Below, in pieces: positions 1 to 64,000 of a stretch of 64,000 bases of DNA (its first letter is position 1; every line of letters starts with the position of its first letter). Made by a program: the position numbers and the translations under genes. Source of the DNA: Ifrita kowaldi (taxonomy: Eukaryota > Chordata > Aves > Passeriformes > Cinclosomatidae). The DNA is taken from positions 1 through 64,000 of the forward strand of contig VZRS01002619.1 in the NCBI GenBank assembly GCA_013398055.1, written 5' to 3'. Below the pieces are notes generated by a model. It worked only from the letters and a program-made list of their open reading frames with translations. It was not told the DNA's origin and did no database searches.

Positions 1-300
1 TCCAGTCCACTCCAGTCCCGCTCCGCACCCGTCTGGCCGCAGGCGCCGCGTGAAGCCCCCGCACCTGGCCCGGCGCACTCGCACGTGACCGCGTCACATG
101 CCGGGACCCCGCCCCGCCCCCTCCGCGGGATCCCACCCAATGAGCGGGCGGGCGCACGGCGGATCCGCGAGGTGATTGGTCAGAGCGGGCGTCAGTCCGC
201 AGGAGGGGCGGGGCGTGGGGCAATTGGGGCCCCGAGTTCGGAGGGTCGGAGGTGAGAGAGCGACGGGATCGGACTGCGTTGGGTTGTACCGGACGGGCCC
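1..300. promoter_or_regulatory. CpG-rich TATA-less promoter of the TRIM-like gene, possibly bidirectional
   Basis: The block is very GC- and CpG-rich with no TATA box. GC boxes lie at about 108-122 (C-rich orientation) and 205-213 (GGGGCGGGG). CCAAT boxes lie at 137-141 (+), 175-179 (as ATTGG) and 223-227 (as ATTGG), a spacing typical of NF-Y promoters. An E-box CACGTGAC lies at 82-89, with GTCACATG just after it. The mixed orientation and the window edge allow a divergent gene to the left, which cannot be seen. A donor-like GGAG/GTGAGA near 250 could end a 5' noncoding exon. The transcription start is not determined. Confidence 0.65.
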
Positions 301-811
301 AAACTAAACTAAACTGAGCCGTGTCGCACGGTGGGGTCCCCGGGATGGTGGGGGGCCGGGGCTGCGCTCAGGGGAGCGGGCGGTGCGCACCTTCGAGCCG
401 AAGGGGTACCGCACGCGGCAGCGCCGGTGCTGCGTCGGCCCTGGAGCTGCTCGGGATGTGGGTGGGTGCTGACAGCCCTCGGGCTGGGCGGCCACTGCGC
501 TGGGGCCCTGCGGGGACACAAGGCCCTGTCAGACGCACCGAGCAGTTTTGCTGAAGTTGCGGGAAATTGAAAGTTTTTACCCTGCAAAGGGAGTGACCCT
601 CGGCCGGGGCCGCTCTGTAACGCGGGGCTTTCCAGCGGGGCATACACCCAGTGCAGCACCTGGGCAGGTCCTGGGCCTCCCGCTCGAGGTCTGGTAACCA
701 AACCCCGTCCCGGAGCACGGGAGAGGCAGAAGTTCGGCCCAGTCCAGAGGGATGGGGATTTGTGTGTGGTGGTGGCAGGAAACTCAGGGTGGAACCTGTG
801 TGCCAGCAGGG

Positions 812-1084
812 ATGGCCGGCAGGAGCCAGGACCGGAGCCTGCGGGAGGAGCTGACCTGTGCCATCTGCTGCGAGCTCTTCAGCGAGCCCGTCATGCTGGA
901 CTGCATGCACCACTTCTGCAAGGGCTGCATCCAGCAATACTGGGAGAGCTGCGCCCACGTCCCCTCCTGCCCGCAGTGCCGCCGCAAGTTCCCCAGCCGC
1001 GCCTTCCGCACCAACTACCTGCTCTCGGGGCTGGTGGAGAAGGTGCGGCGCTGCGGCTCCGAGGAGCACCAGCACAAGATGCAG
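812..1084 (+). CDS. TRIM-like gene exon 1: RING domain
   Basis: 91 codons, phase 0, donor GTGAGT at 1085. It holds the whole C3HC4 RING. After the last zinc ligand (C56) only 35 residues remain, ending EEHQHKMQ, with no CxxH...C...C..C B-box pattern. Intron 1 (1085-1673) also shows no B-box-like reading frame. Confidence 0.9.
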
Positions 1085-4000
1085 GTGAGTGGCTTCTGCC
1101 AGGCTGGGGAGAAGGGGACAGGTGCTACGTGAGCCCTGTGCAGCCACCAGCCCCTCCTCTCACAGGCAGTTCCCCCACTGCGAAGCCTTAACTGACCCAA
1201 GCGCAGTGACATTTGTGTCTCTTCCTGATTAGTCCCTCTCTATTTCCTTACAGCTCTCTGTCTTTTGAACGCTTTCTTTTGCATTTTTTTCCCTCACTGC
1301 TGTGTCCAATTCCAACGACAGCTTTGTTATTTCTCACTTAGGGACCATGTGGCCAGGGGTGAGGGCTGCTTGTGCCAGATGCTCTGCTTGAGGGGACAGT
1401 CCCTGCACAGCTCAGTTCATAACACACAGCATTTAAAGCTTGTGCAAACAGATATCCCAGGCTGGAGCTCCCAGTCTTAAAAATAAATTGGATTCATTAC
1501 ATGCACACATATATAATTGTCAAGGCTGTGCATCAGGTGCTTGCTTTTCCTTACAGCCTTTATATGAGATCGTGTTGCAGTCTCCTGATGCTGACCCTAG
1601 GAATTGGAACTGCTCCTGAATCACAGCAGAGTGGTGAAATGGCCTCCTTACCTTCTTTTCCTTGCTCCTGCAGAAGCACCTGGAAGATGCTTTGCAAGCT
1701 CGTCAGAAGGAGATGGAGAACTTGCTGCAGAGGAAGCGTGTGGCACAGGAGGACATCTGCAGCCTGACGGTAATACCCTGTGGGAGCTGCTCTTCAGGCA
1801 GCTTCTGGGGCACAGAGAATGTGTGTATCACTTCAGCTGAAGTTTAGCTCAGCTTTCTGTAAAAATCTAGATGAGTAACTCTGGGGATCCGCACAAACTC
1901 CCCTGCATGTAGGCCCAAGCTCATCACTGCTGGATACTCAGCAGAGGTTTTGGGAGGAGCATTAAGCACTCATTAATGCAGTGTTTACAAAGTGCATTGG
2001 TGCAGCAGAGCTGAGACATGGTGAGTGGTGAGAGCTGTGGGCAGCCTGCTCTGGCCCTGCAGTGCTGCCTCTTTGGGAGAGCATTAACTCTTGGCAGCTC
2101 TAAAATCCTCTCATGTCAGAAGGGATGGCAGCAAAGCTGAAGGAACTGTGTCCGTGGCAGGGTTGGCACTGCAAAAGTGGTGGCCTTGTCACACGGACAG
2201 TGTTGGGATTCACTGCGAAGCTCCGAGGTGAATGAGGAGCCTGAGTGCTCTCCATGGGCTTGAGAGGTCCAGGCTCCCTGTTTGTACAGATCCATGAAGT
2301 GAGAACAGCCACTGGCTGACTGTGCTGCTTTCTTGGGTGTCATAAAAGCATTAAAAGCCAAGGAAGGTGAGTTTAAGGAAAATGGAAGTAGTTCAGAGAT
2401 AAGATAAAACTGAGAGGGGAAAAAAAACCCCTGTCTTCTGACTGGAGCCTCTGATCCCACAGCCTGCATCATTTCAAACCTCTGTCCTCTTGCCAGGTGT
2501 GGAATAGACCCTTGAGATTAATGAAGAAGTATTAGCAAATAAGCACGTGTTTTCCTGTTGCTGTGCAAGAGCTAAGAGGTGTCTCAAGAGTAGAGGAGCA
2601 AATCTCTGATCTGAACAGGGAGGCTCTGCACCTCCTCTGTGGTTCTGGTGTGTCAGCACAAGCACCTGCTAGAGCAAAGAGCGGCTGGTGAAGCTTCAGA
2701 TCTCTGAGGGAGATCAGTTTCCTGTGGGAAGGAAGGGATGTGCGCTTCAGGAAGCACTCCTTGAGAAAGTAACGAGGGCTAAGGTTGCTCTTGGAGATTA
2801 AAAGCTAAAAGATTTAAGGAAAATAAAAAGTCATTGGCTGTCTCTTGTAAACAGGCAGGAAGGTAGCGAGAACACAACAAGGTTGGCTGGCGAGTAAACA
2901 ACCGGAAAAATGTGACCTCTGGATGGAGCTGAATGGGATTTTATCCGCCTTAATGACAGAGATTAGTTTATGCAGCTTGCCCATCAGGCAGCTCTGCTCA
3001 GGGTCTGGAACACTGAAATAAATCCAAACTAACCTGAACAGCTGAGTCTGCAGCTCCACAAAATTTAAAGAGCTCCAGTCTTGCCCACAGGCAAATTCCT
3101 GGCGGTGTGGGAGAGGGCTGTGGCTGTTTGTGGGGATTTCTAGTTACAGTGACCAGGCCTTTGGTGGATCTGGCTTCTTGGGTTTGTTGGGTTTTTTTTT
3201 CTTTGGCTCTGCAGCCTTGAAGGTTGTCCTTGTGTCCCGTTCTCCATCCAAAACGTCACGGCTGTGTCTAAGCCTCAGATTTCCAGGGCTCTGTCAGCAG
3301 CACAACAAGCCCAGCCATGATGTGCACCTCCTTGCATGTTTTAGCTGTTGCACTCACCTTCTGCCTCTTCCCTCTGCTCAGAAAGTGTCTGGGGAGCTGA
3401 ACTTCAAGATTCGGGCTGAGTTTGGTCGCCTTCATCAGATCCTGGAGGAAGCAGAGAGAGCTGTGCTGGCAGAGCTGGGTGACAAGGAGGAGCAGTCACT
3501 GGCACGGCTGCACAGGCACGTTGGCCAGCTGGAGGAGGGGATAGCAGTGCTGCAGAGGGACATCGAGCACATCAAGCAGACCCTGAGCAAGATGGAAGAT
3601 GTGTCACTGCTGGAGGTGAGATGCTTGGCTGGCCCTGGCAGGAGATTGAGGGATGTTTCAGGATCTGAAATTGGGATGGGAGAGTCTGAAATGACAGCAC
3701 TAGGCTGTACCCGAAAGTTGTTCTCACTGCCATCCCACTGGATTAACTGCCCAGTCCCTCAGAGTGTGGCGACTTTTGCCATAAGGGATACAGTGATCTC
3801 AGGGCGGGTTTTGGGAGCCTTTACTCCTTCCCTATCCAGTCAGTTTTCCCCAGGATGCAGGTCCTGGTAGCTTAGTTTCCTCTCTCTGTGCTGTGTGGCT
3901 GCAGGAGGCAGGACAAGGAGCTTATTTGTGCAGCTGCATGAATTAGAGTGACTGCTAATTCTCTCTGCTTCTCACTGCAGGTGGAGAGCCTGGATATCAG

Positions 4001-5528
4001 GTATGTGTCTGGCATGAAAGAAGCTGATTCCCTTTTCAGGAGCTTATCTTAGTCCCTGGCTGGGACCACCTGTGAGAGGCACTTTGTCTCAAGTTTTTGA
4101 AGCGTCACAAATTGCTCAGGAAGTTGCTGGTGCTGTGCAAGGTGGAGGCTGGTCCCCAGCATACACTGGATGCTCTTCCCAGGGAGCATCCTACATGTTG
4201 AGATGGCTGGAAGAGTGGGTAGAGGAGACATGGTGGTTTGGAATGGGTGCAACAGCCATGCATGCTGCAAGAGGGAACAAGGCTGATGACACAGACTTTG
4301 GGTGCTTTGTCCTCTCCCTGCCCTTTCTTAGCTTCCTATTACTCATGGGGCTGCAAAACAGACCCTGAGGTGGAGGTTTGTCAGAGGCTGGGAGTAGCTG
4401 AAGGCCAGAACTGCCACAGGGAACGTGTCCATGTCCCCTCCCTCCCTGGGATGCAGCCTGACTCCACAGGCCCGGCCTGTTCAGCCATGCAGGAATCCTG
4501 TTGGGTGTGCTGGGTGTGGGTTTGCCAGGAGTCACTGCTCCACGAGCGGTGCTGCTGCCTCTGTCTTGGACACCTCTGCCCTGAGCCACTCACTGCACTG
4601 GCGGCAGAGCTGCATCAGGCAGAGCAAGCAGCTGCCAGAGATGTTTGTGTCCCATCTTCATCAAATCTGTCACATGCAGCAGTGTCCTGCAGCCCTGCCC
4701 GTGCTTTTCCTGCCTGCGTTGGCAGTGGCTCAGCAGAGGGACTGACCCTGCCTGCCTCTCTCTGCCCCAGGCCCTCGGTGCGTGTTGAGACCCAGCCTGC
4801 CCTGGACCTGCAGCACTACAGGGACAGCCACAGCGGCCCCTTGCAGTACATCTTCTGGAGGCAGATGCTGCGCTCCATCTGCCCTGGTGAGCACATCGCC
4901 GTGAGAGATGGGTGTGGTGGGACAGGGATGCTCTGCAGAGGGAATATACAGCTGGTAAAATGCCATGCTTGATGTCTCCACAGCTCCTGCCCCACTCACC
5001 TTTGACCCTGAGTCGGCCCACCCCAACCTGGTCTTCTCCAGAGACCTGACAGCAGTGACAGAGAGAAATCGAGCCCAGCCTGTCCCAGTCAGCCCTCGGC
5101 GCTTCCGTCAGTGCGTCAACGTCCTGGGCTCGCAGGCCTTCGACAGCGGCCAGCACTACTGGGAGGTCTGGGTGGGCAGCAAAACCAAGTGGGACCTGGG
5201 GGTGGCTGCTGAGACTGTGGACCGGGCAGCCAAGGTCAAGCTGTGCCCAGAGAATGGCTACTGGACGCTTCGCCTGCGGAACAGGACGGAGTACTGGGCC
5301 ACTGCCACCCCCTGGGTGCGCCTGACTCCCCGCCGGCCCCCACGGAAAGTGGGCGTCTTCCTGGACTGCCAGGAGGGCACTGTCACCTTCTTTGATGCTG
5401 GGGACATGTCCCACCTCTTCACCTTCCACCAGGTCTCTGCGAAGAGATTCTGCCCCTTCTTCAGCACCTGCTTCAGCGACGGGAGGGACAACGTGGAGCC
5501 CATGCGCCTCTGCCACCTGGCCCTGTGA
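812..5528 (+). CDS. TRIM-like RING / coiled-coil / PRY-SPRY E3 ubiquitin ligase, six coding exons, no B-box
   Basis: Spliced CDS is 812-1084, 1674-1769, 3382-3615, 3981-4000, 4771-4886 and 4984-5528: 1284 nt, 427 aa, all GT-AG and in frame. The C3HC4 RING uses C16, C19, C31, H33, C36, C39, C53 and C56. Residues about 92-201 form a charged heptad-rich coiled coil, and about 248-427 form PRY/SPRY with DPESAHP, YWEV and WDLGV motifs. The exon pattern (96 nt, about 231 nt, about 20 nt, about 116 nt, long SPRY exon) is that of class IV TRIM genes. The family usually attaches ubiquitin through the RING and binds targets through SPRY, often in innate immunity. Odd point: the B-box normally encoded after the RING is missing. 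By eye the closest relatives are TRIM35-like proteins; the exact ortholog is not known. The start ATG at 812 has G at -3 and +4; an upstream in-frame ATG at 752 would add 20 residues. Confidence 0.88.
1674..1769 (+). CDS. TRIM-like gene exon 2: coiled coil
   Basis: Exactly 96 nt (32 codons), the classic length of this exon in class IV TRIM genes. It is rich in E, K, Q and R with leucine heptads. Acceptor TCCTGCAG, donor GTAATA. Confidence 0.88.
3382..3615 (+). CDS. TRIM-like gene exon 3: coiled coil
   Basis: 234 nt (78 codons), close to the usual 231 nt. A long helix begins KVSGELNFKI and ends near KMEDVSLLE. Acceptor CTGCTCAG, donor GTGAGA, phase 0 at both ends. Confidence 0.88.
3981..4000 (+). 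CDS. TRIM-like gene exon 4: 20-nt micro-exon
   Basis: A 20-nt exon between CACTGCAG and GTATGT. Class IV TRIM genes carry a micro-exon of about 23 nt here. It is required for frame: 20 + 116 nt leave phase 1, matching the SPRY exon. Confidence 0.78.
4771..4886 (+). CDS. TRIM-like gene exon 5: linker to SPRY
   Basis: 116 nt starting in phase 2. It contains the motif GPLQYIFWRQML, resembling the pre-SPRY linker of TRIM35-type proteins as I recall them. Acceptor TGCCCCAG, donor GTGAGC. Confidence 0.85.
4984..5528 (+). CDS. TRIM-like gene exon 6: PRY/SPRY domain and stop
   Basis: 545 nt ending in TGA at 5526-5528. PRY motif DPESAHPNLVFSRD, then SPRY motifs HYWEV, WDLGV, a FFDAGD strand and a PFFSTCFSDG end. 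Intron 5 before it is only 97 nt. Confidence 0.93.
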
Positions 5529-6075
5529 GGAACCAGGGTGCGCTGGGGACACCAGCCTGGCTCCTGCCCAGGGCTGCACTGGAGGCCAGCTCTGCACACA
5601 CAAACCTGCTGGGTGTTGGAAGAGCTGTTTTGGTTTCAGTTTTGGGAGGAGGGAGGGGGATGAGTCTCTTCCCAGGTCCTGTCTGCCCTCCCTTCCCTAT
5701 GCCATGGCTGTAGTTGCCACAAGGCATTCACAGGGGTGCCTGGCACTCCTAGAAGAACAAGCTCCCATTCCTGAGCACAGCACGGTTCAGTAACAGCAGC
5801 CACGGGACTGCAGGGGAGGTGGCTGGGGGTTGCTGGCACCTCCTGCCCCTCTCTGAGCTCCCACCCATAAAGCCCCGTGGAGGAGGGCAGCAGTCCTGGG
5901 CCACCATCGGGTGCCTCTCAACTCTACATCCCCGACCACGGACATCCTCTGCTGGAAGAGCTTCCCGGGGCAGGGCTCCGGGCCGGCAGCAGAGGGAGCC
6001 CGGTGCACAGCCCATGGACTGCGGCGCTGCTCCCTCACCTCGGTCACTATTAAAGCTCATTAGAAAGATAGTGGT
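5529..6075 (+). other. 3' UTR of the TRIM-like gene
   Basis: This runs from the stop codon to just past the ATTAAA at 6049. The 3' end is inferred from that signal and not observed. No other strong poly(A) signal was noticed between the stop and 6049. Confidence 0.5.
6049..6054 (+). terminator. variant poly(A) signal ATTAAA of the TRIM-like gene
   Basis: ATTAAA about 520 nt after the stop, followed within 25-60 nt by G/T-rich sequence (GTGGTGCC, CTTGTGTGCTGGGGG) typical of a downstream element. Cleavage is expected near 6070. Confidence 0.55.
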
Positions 6076-9000
6076 GCCTGCTGGGCCTGCTCGGGGCTTG
6101 TGTGCTGGGGGGATCTGCTGCTCTGGGGTATGGCACAGCCTGGGGGCACCGAGCAGCCCCCTGGACCCGTGCTCCAGCCCTGGCTCTTCTGAGCCTGCAG
6201 CACAGGAGGCTCAAAAGAGCCACTGCTCCCACACAGTTCCTTGGAGCACTCGCTGCACATCTTGCAGTGGCTTTTCATCATCTGCTCTTTGAGAACAAGG
6301 GAGAGAGGTCCTGTGAGCCTAGCTCTGATCTCGGGCTACAGTGTTGGAAGATTTGGCCATCTCTGGCCTGGCTGTGTCTTAAGGGTTTGTACATGTGAAA
6401 AATGCCAAATCCCATTTCTTGCCAAATTCAGCAAGAATGTGGCTCTTTTCCTGTCAGCCCCCCTGTGGCCCTGCTGGCAGCACTGCCTCTGCAGGAGGGC
6501 AGGCAGGGGTCCGTGGGGGGGGAAAGTCAAGGACGTTTGGCTGCTGTGGTTTGTGCCCAGGAGGTGCTGGCAGTATCTCTGCCTCACCAGTCAGCAGAGG
6601 TGCTGGGATGGGTCCAAGCCTGGCTGGTGGAAGGGATGGGTGGGAGGGAGGATACTGGTGTCTGGGGTGGGTGGAAATGTCATGTTTATCCCACCCAAAT
6701 CCATTCCAGGGTCAAAGCAGAGGCCAGAGCTCCCCAATGCTGCGTAGTCCCCAGTGCTGGCTGGAGCCAGATACCTCCGGCAGAGGCTCAGCTTTCTGTG
6801 GTGCTGGAAGGGCCACGTGTGAGGCTTCCCAGCTGCCACAGCTGGGCACGGGGACACTTCCCAAAGCAAGGCCTTCACTGGCCATCTGCCTGCCCAGCGT
6901 GGATGGCACAGGGGCCCTGTTCCCCTGTGGTGCCACAAGGGACATTGCTCCTCCTGTGCACCACTGCTGCAGTGTGCCAGGGCTGGGGGTGCCGAATGCC
7001 TGTGCCAGGGCAGGAGCAGAAGCCAGAGGCAAGGATGTCCCATGCGGGGTTCAGGCAGGTGTGATCTGTGCAGGAGAGCTGAGCACAGCCCGGGGCTGCT
7101 CCCACTGATCGGGAAGCCTCTGCTCTGTGCAGCCTTGCTCGGGTGTGGAGGGGATGCTGGGGGTTTATGCTCCCTCCTGGCCTCCTGTTGGCCTTTAGCC
7201 AGTGAGTCCTGAGCCCATGACCTGGACTCGGCCTCCTCTCCCAGCTCTCACCTCCTCCTCTCGCTGCCCCACAGCGTCAGCTGAAATAAGAGTGGAGAAG
7301 AAAGAGCTGTTGGCTTGGAAATGGTGCTGCGAATTGGGCTGTGTTACCCCCTGCAGGGGCTGGGAGCCTCTGGAAAGGCGAGGCTGGTTTGATCACAGCA
7401 GGGAGTTACGCTGGGGAAAGCTGAAACCCATCAGCTCCCCCAGCCTGCCCCAAACTGCAGCCAGGTACGGCTGGGCAGCAGCAGGCAGCGTCCCCGAGGT
7501 GTGAGGGGAAGCGGATCCGCCAGGCACTGGCAGGGCTGAGCACAGCCAGGCTCTGTTGTCCGCCAGCTCCCGCTGCCCAGCGCTGCCGTGTGCCGCTGCC
7601 GTGTGCTGCGTGGGCCAGCGTGACAGCACGGGCTGCCAGCGTGTGCCACTGCCATCGCTGCCACCTCCCACACCCTCCCCATGCCGAAGGCAGAGCTGGA
7701 GAGCAGCCAAACCCGCTTGTCCCAAATGCTCCTGAGGAAGTACGTCCTTCCTTCTCCTGCCGGGCTGTGCGTGGTGGCCGTGGCACGCTGCTCCCAGGCA
7801 GAGCCACATTTTGGGGTATAATGTCCTTGCCTGGCCCTGCTGGCAGGGCAGGGCTGGGGAGGCAGAGCAGCTCCTACGTGCAGGGAAAATGCTGCTCTGG
7901 GCTGCTGTGCATACAGCATTAGCCCAGTGAGGAAATGCAGTCTGCCACTAAATGCTGCCTGAAAAAACACATTTCTCTGACAGACCAGAGCACCGTTGAG
8001 TAGGAACCATAGGCATAAGGGCAGTGACTACCTGAGCCTGGCCTGGGTTCAGGCAGGAGGGGATAGGGATGGGAGAGTGGGCACCGTGGGGTTAAAGCAC
8101 CCCTCACCCCAGCATCCAGACTCTGCACCTGCCAGCGCTGGCTCTCGCCATCTTCTCCCAGGGCCAGGCTGTATTTTTATTGTGGGTTACCTCACTGCTT
8201 TGTCCCTGGGTGTTCCCAGAGCCACCCCAGTGTCCCTTTCCCATAGTTATGCTAGGACTGGGCAGTGTCCAGCAGCTCCTGCCTTGGCAGCCTTCTGTGA
8301 TCTGTGTGTGTCTTTATCCAGAGCTTTGGGGAAGCCTTTACTTCCTCGGGTCCCCCCACGTGCTGGAATGGGGACAAGATTTTAAAATAAGATCCTTTTG
8401 TTTCCCAGGGCGGCAACAATGGAAAGGTCCCATCGGTCCCACAGTCGCCCTGCGTTTGTGATGGAAAATTCCCCGCCGTGGCAGGGCGAGCCCTCCCCGG
8501 TGTCCTGCCGCTGCTGCCATTAGATGGCAGCATGGACGGGCTGGTCCTGGCCACTGCCGCCTGCACCGTACCACGTTTGGACTGCAACGGGTGCAGGATG
8601 CCAAAATCCCTTGACTTTTGGGATGCTAGTAGATGCCTGTGCCCTCAGCCCCGGATCAGACCCTCTGCTCCCCTCCCACTCAGCTTTTCCAGGCACCCTC
8701 TGACCGTGCACTTCGCCCAGCAGCTCAGTGGTGCCGTGTAATTCTTCCCCTGTCACTGCCCACCCCTCACCACCTCACGGCTCACCTCTCAGGAGCACTG
8801 ACCCCGATGCTGTCCCCAGCGTGGGTGCACTGCGGGGCTGCACCGTCTCTGATCACAGCCCCCGTCACTGGGGAGGGGACCGATCCCGCAACCTCAGCTC
8901 TTCACTCCGTAGTGCGGGGCAGTGCTGCCCCTCTGTGACATTCCAGCTCTCCCTCATCATGGCAAGTTTTGGAAGTCTCTCCTCAAACTTGTAGGGGCTT

Positions 9001-9360
9001 GGACACCCACCCAAGCGTCCCCGCGGGGTGAAGGGACACGGCCTCTTTCTGCTCTGCTGAGATCAAGGAGGGAGGTGATCCAATATGAGTGTGCTGAAGA
9101 GTGATGGAGTTGGCACTCTCTGGGTTTAAAACTCACTAATCAGGATGGGGGAGTCGGGTAAAATAAATTCTGTGACTTAGAGTCCCTCTGAGGGTTCCAG
9201 GAGCGGGACAGGGTGATTTCTTCCGCGGGTTTGGCAACGTGAGCAGTTGAGCACACCAGAAGTTTTGCTGCCTTTTTGAAGCCATGAGCACATGGCTTTC
9301 ATTCAGGCTCTTTCTTCACTGCCTACAAGTGAGCGTAATTAATAATCCTCTGGGGCGCAG
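6076..9360. other. intergenic region between the TRIM-like gene and FLT4
   Basis: About 3.3 kb of GC-rich DNA. Open frames here lack recognisable domains and splice structure. I see no interspersed repeat, no tRNA and no clear gene. CTGCCGTGTG-type short repeats occur near 7570-7640. Confidence 0.5.
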
Positions 9361-9856
9361 CGCGGGGCCGGGTTAATTTATCCGTTCAGCGCTGGTTGGG
9401 TGCGCAGGCAGCTGGCCAGGGCTGTGCCACCGCGCTCCCAAAGCTCTGCCATCGCCTCCGTGTGTGATGTGGCTGCTGTTCGCAGCCAGTTCGCTCCGAG
9501 CCAGAGCCGCGGTCGCTGGCAGTGGCAGCGTTGTGGGGGCAGCGCCGCTGGCACCGGTGGGGCGGCACCGCTCGTCTGCCAACGCCACGGGCGTGTGGGG
9601 GGGGTTGGCGTGTACCTGCCAGAGAGCCGTGCGGGTGCCACACGGAACGGTGCTGGGGGACAGTGTGGCTGTTCCACTCTGCTGGCACTGTGCACGCATG
9701 GACGGCATGAGTGGGGGGCCCTACTACACCCCCAGTGAATGAGGGTGCAAGTGTGAGCACGCCCAAGTGCTTGTGTGTCTTTGTGTGCCCCAGGGAGTGC
9801 AGGAGGAGGGAGGTTCAAGGTGCGTGTGCAGGACTGGGTGCCTGGGTGTGTGCACA

Positions 9857-10257
9857 CAGGTGCGAGGTGTGGAATTGAGGGGGTGCACAGGCATGAAGGG
9901 GTGTGTGCAGGCAGGTGTGAGATGTGTTCCGTCTCATGAGGTGCGTGTGTAGTGTTGTTGAGAGCGCGTTTGTGTGCATTCCCTCTGCTCCGAGAGGCCG
10001 GGGTGTGCACCCAGGCACAGACACGAAACAGGCGATGTGCGGACATTCTCACACAGGTGCAGGGAGATGCGCGGGGTGCACACAGGTGTGAAAACACACG
10101 CAGGTGTGGGGGGTGCTCACGTGCCCATGGGTCAGGGATGATGCAGACCCACGCACACGCGTGGGGAACACACTTGCCCCCAGCTGCAGGGAATGCAGAC
10201 CCACACACACAGGTGGAGACACCCAGGTGCGAAGGGATGCGCGCACCCCCGCAGGTG
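9857..10257 (+). promoter_or_regulatory. array of CAGGTG E-boxes upstream of FLT4 exon 1
   Basis: CAGGTG occurs on the + strand at 9857, 9912, 10054, 10083, 10101, 10210, 10224 and 10252, and CACGTG at 10118. Most copies sit in degenerate CACACAGGTG context, so the array looks like a decayed minisatellite. CAGGTG is the core bound by ZEB, SNAI and class I bHLH factors. Function is inferred only. Confidence 0.5.
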
Positions 10258-10294
10258 CGGGGAGCGCGGATCCCCCGTCAGCGCTCGGAGCCGC

Positions 10295-63866
<53,572 letters not shown>

Positions 63867-64000
63867 GTGAGTAGCATCTGAGTGGATTTGAGCGGGGGGC
63901 AGCTCTTTTCTGACACCTTTACTGTTGAGACTGTGGAAGGAAGATCACTCCTATCTTATGTCAGTCTGTCTGTGTCATTCCTGTTCAGTCCATCCAGTCC

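Larger units (their letters stand above)
1085..4983 (+). other. introns of the TRIM-like gene
   Basis: Introns are 589, 1612, 365, 770 and 97 nt. All have GT-AG ends. Apart from pyrimidine tracts before the acceptors I see no repeats, no additional coding exon and no B-box remnant in them. Confidence 0.7.

Noticed and set aside
1085..1673. Possible B-box exon hidden in the TRIM-like gene intron 1
   Set aside because: A cysteine-containing frame near 1280-1400 lacks the B-box ligand spacing and has no fitting splice sites.
6395..7108. Open frames of over 200 codons on both strands in the intergenic region
   Set aside because: Overlapping frames on both strands in GC-rich DNA, no domains, no Kozak or splice support; typical chance frames.

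Overview
This window is vertebrate nuclear DNA, most likely from a bird. The evidence is a diverged CR1 LINE fragment whose 3' end has avian character, sparse interspersed repeats, short GT-AG introns, CpG-rich promoters, and coding exons that match FLT4 (VEGFR-3) exon for exon while differing from the human protein at many sites. There is no prokaryotic content. All homology statements rest on recognition from memory; no search was run.

Layout, all on the + strand. Positions 1-300 are a TATA-less, GC-rich promoter with GC boxes, three CCAAT boxes and E-boxes. Positions 812-5528 hold six coding exons of a TRIM-like E3 ubiquitin ligase of 427 codons: RING, coiled coil, PRY/SPRY, with no B-box. 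A variant poly(A) signal lies at 6049. Positions 6.1-9.3 kb are intergenic. A CpG-rich, E-box-rich region at 9.4-10.9 kb surrounds what I identify as FLT4 coding exon 1, which contains an undetermined base at its start codon. FLT4 intron 1 then runs for about 22.8 kb to 33137. FLT4 coding exons 2-28 follow to 63866, and the gene continues past the right edge, since the last part of the C-terminal tail is absent. The exon chain keeps frame at every junction and encodes 1272 codons here: signal peptide, seven Ig-like domains, one transmembrane helix, a split tyrosine kinase and most of the tail.

Assembly condition matters. A 42-base N gap lies in intron 2. Three single Ns, at 20571, 30225 and 47724, each sit exactly between two near-identical copies of flanking sequence (about 900, 501 and 550/489 bp). 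They look like unmerged contig or haplotype ends rather than biological duplications. The third duplicates part of FLT4 exon 10. A fourth single N, at 10295, falls in the putative FLT4 start codon.

The observations I rate highest are: (1) FLT4 intron 12 carries a short in-frame read-through tail, then a 9-bp hairpin directly abutting a canonical AATAAA, as expected for a soluble decoy VEGFR-3; (2) a VEGFR-1/-2-like tyrosine motif in the FLT4 tail that is absent from human FLT4 as I recall it; (3) the TRIM gene without a B-box; (4) the E-box array and 41-bp tandem repeat around FLT4 exon 1; (5) tandem in-frame acceptors at exon 11. I found no convincing wholly new system; the two genes belong to known families.
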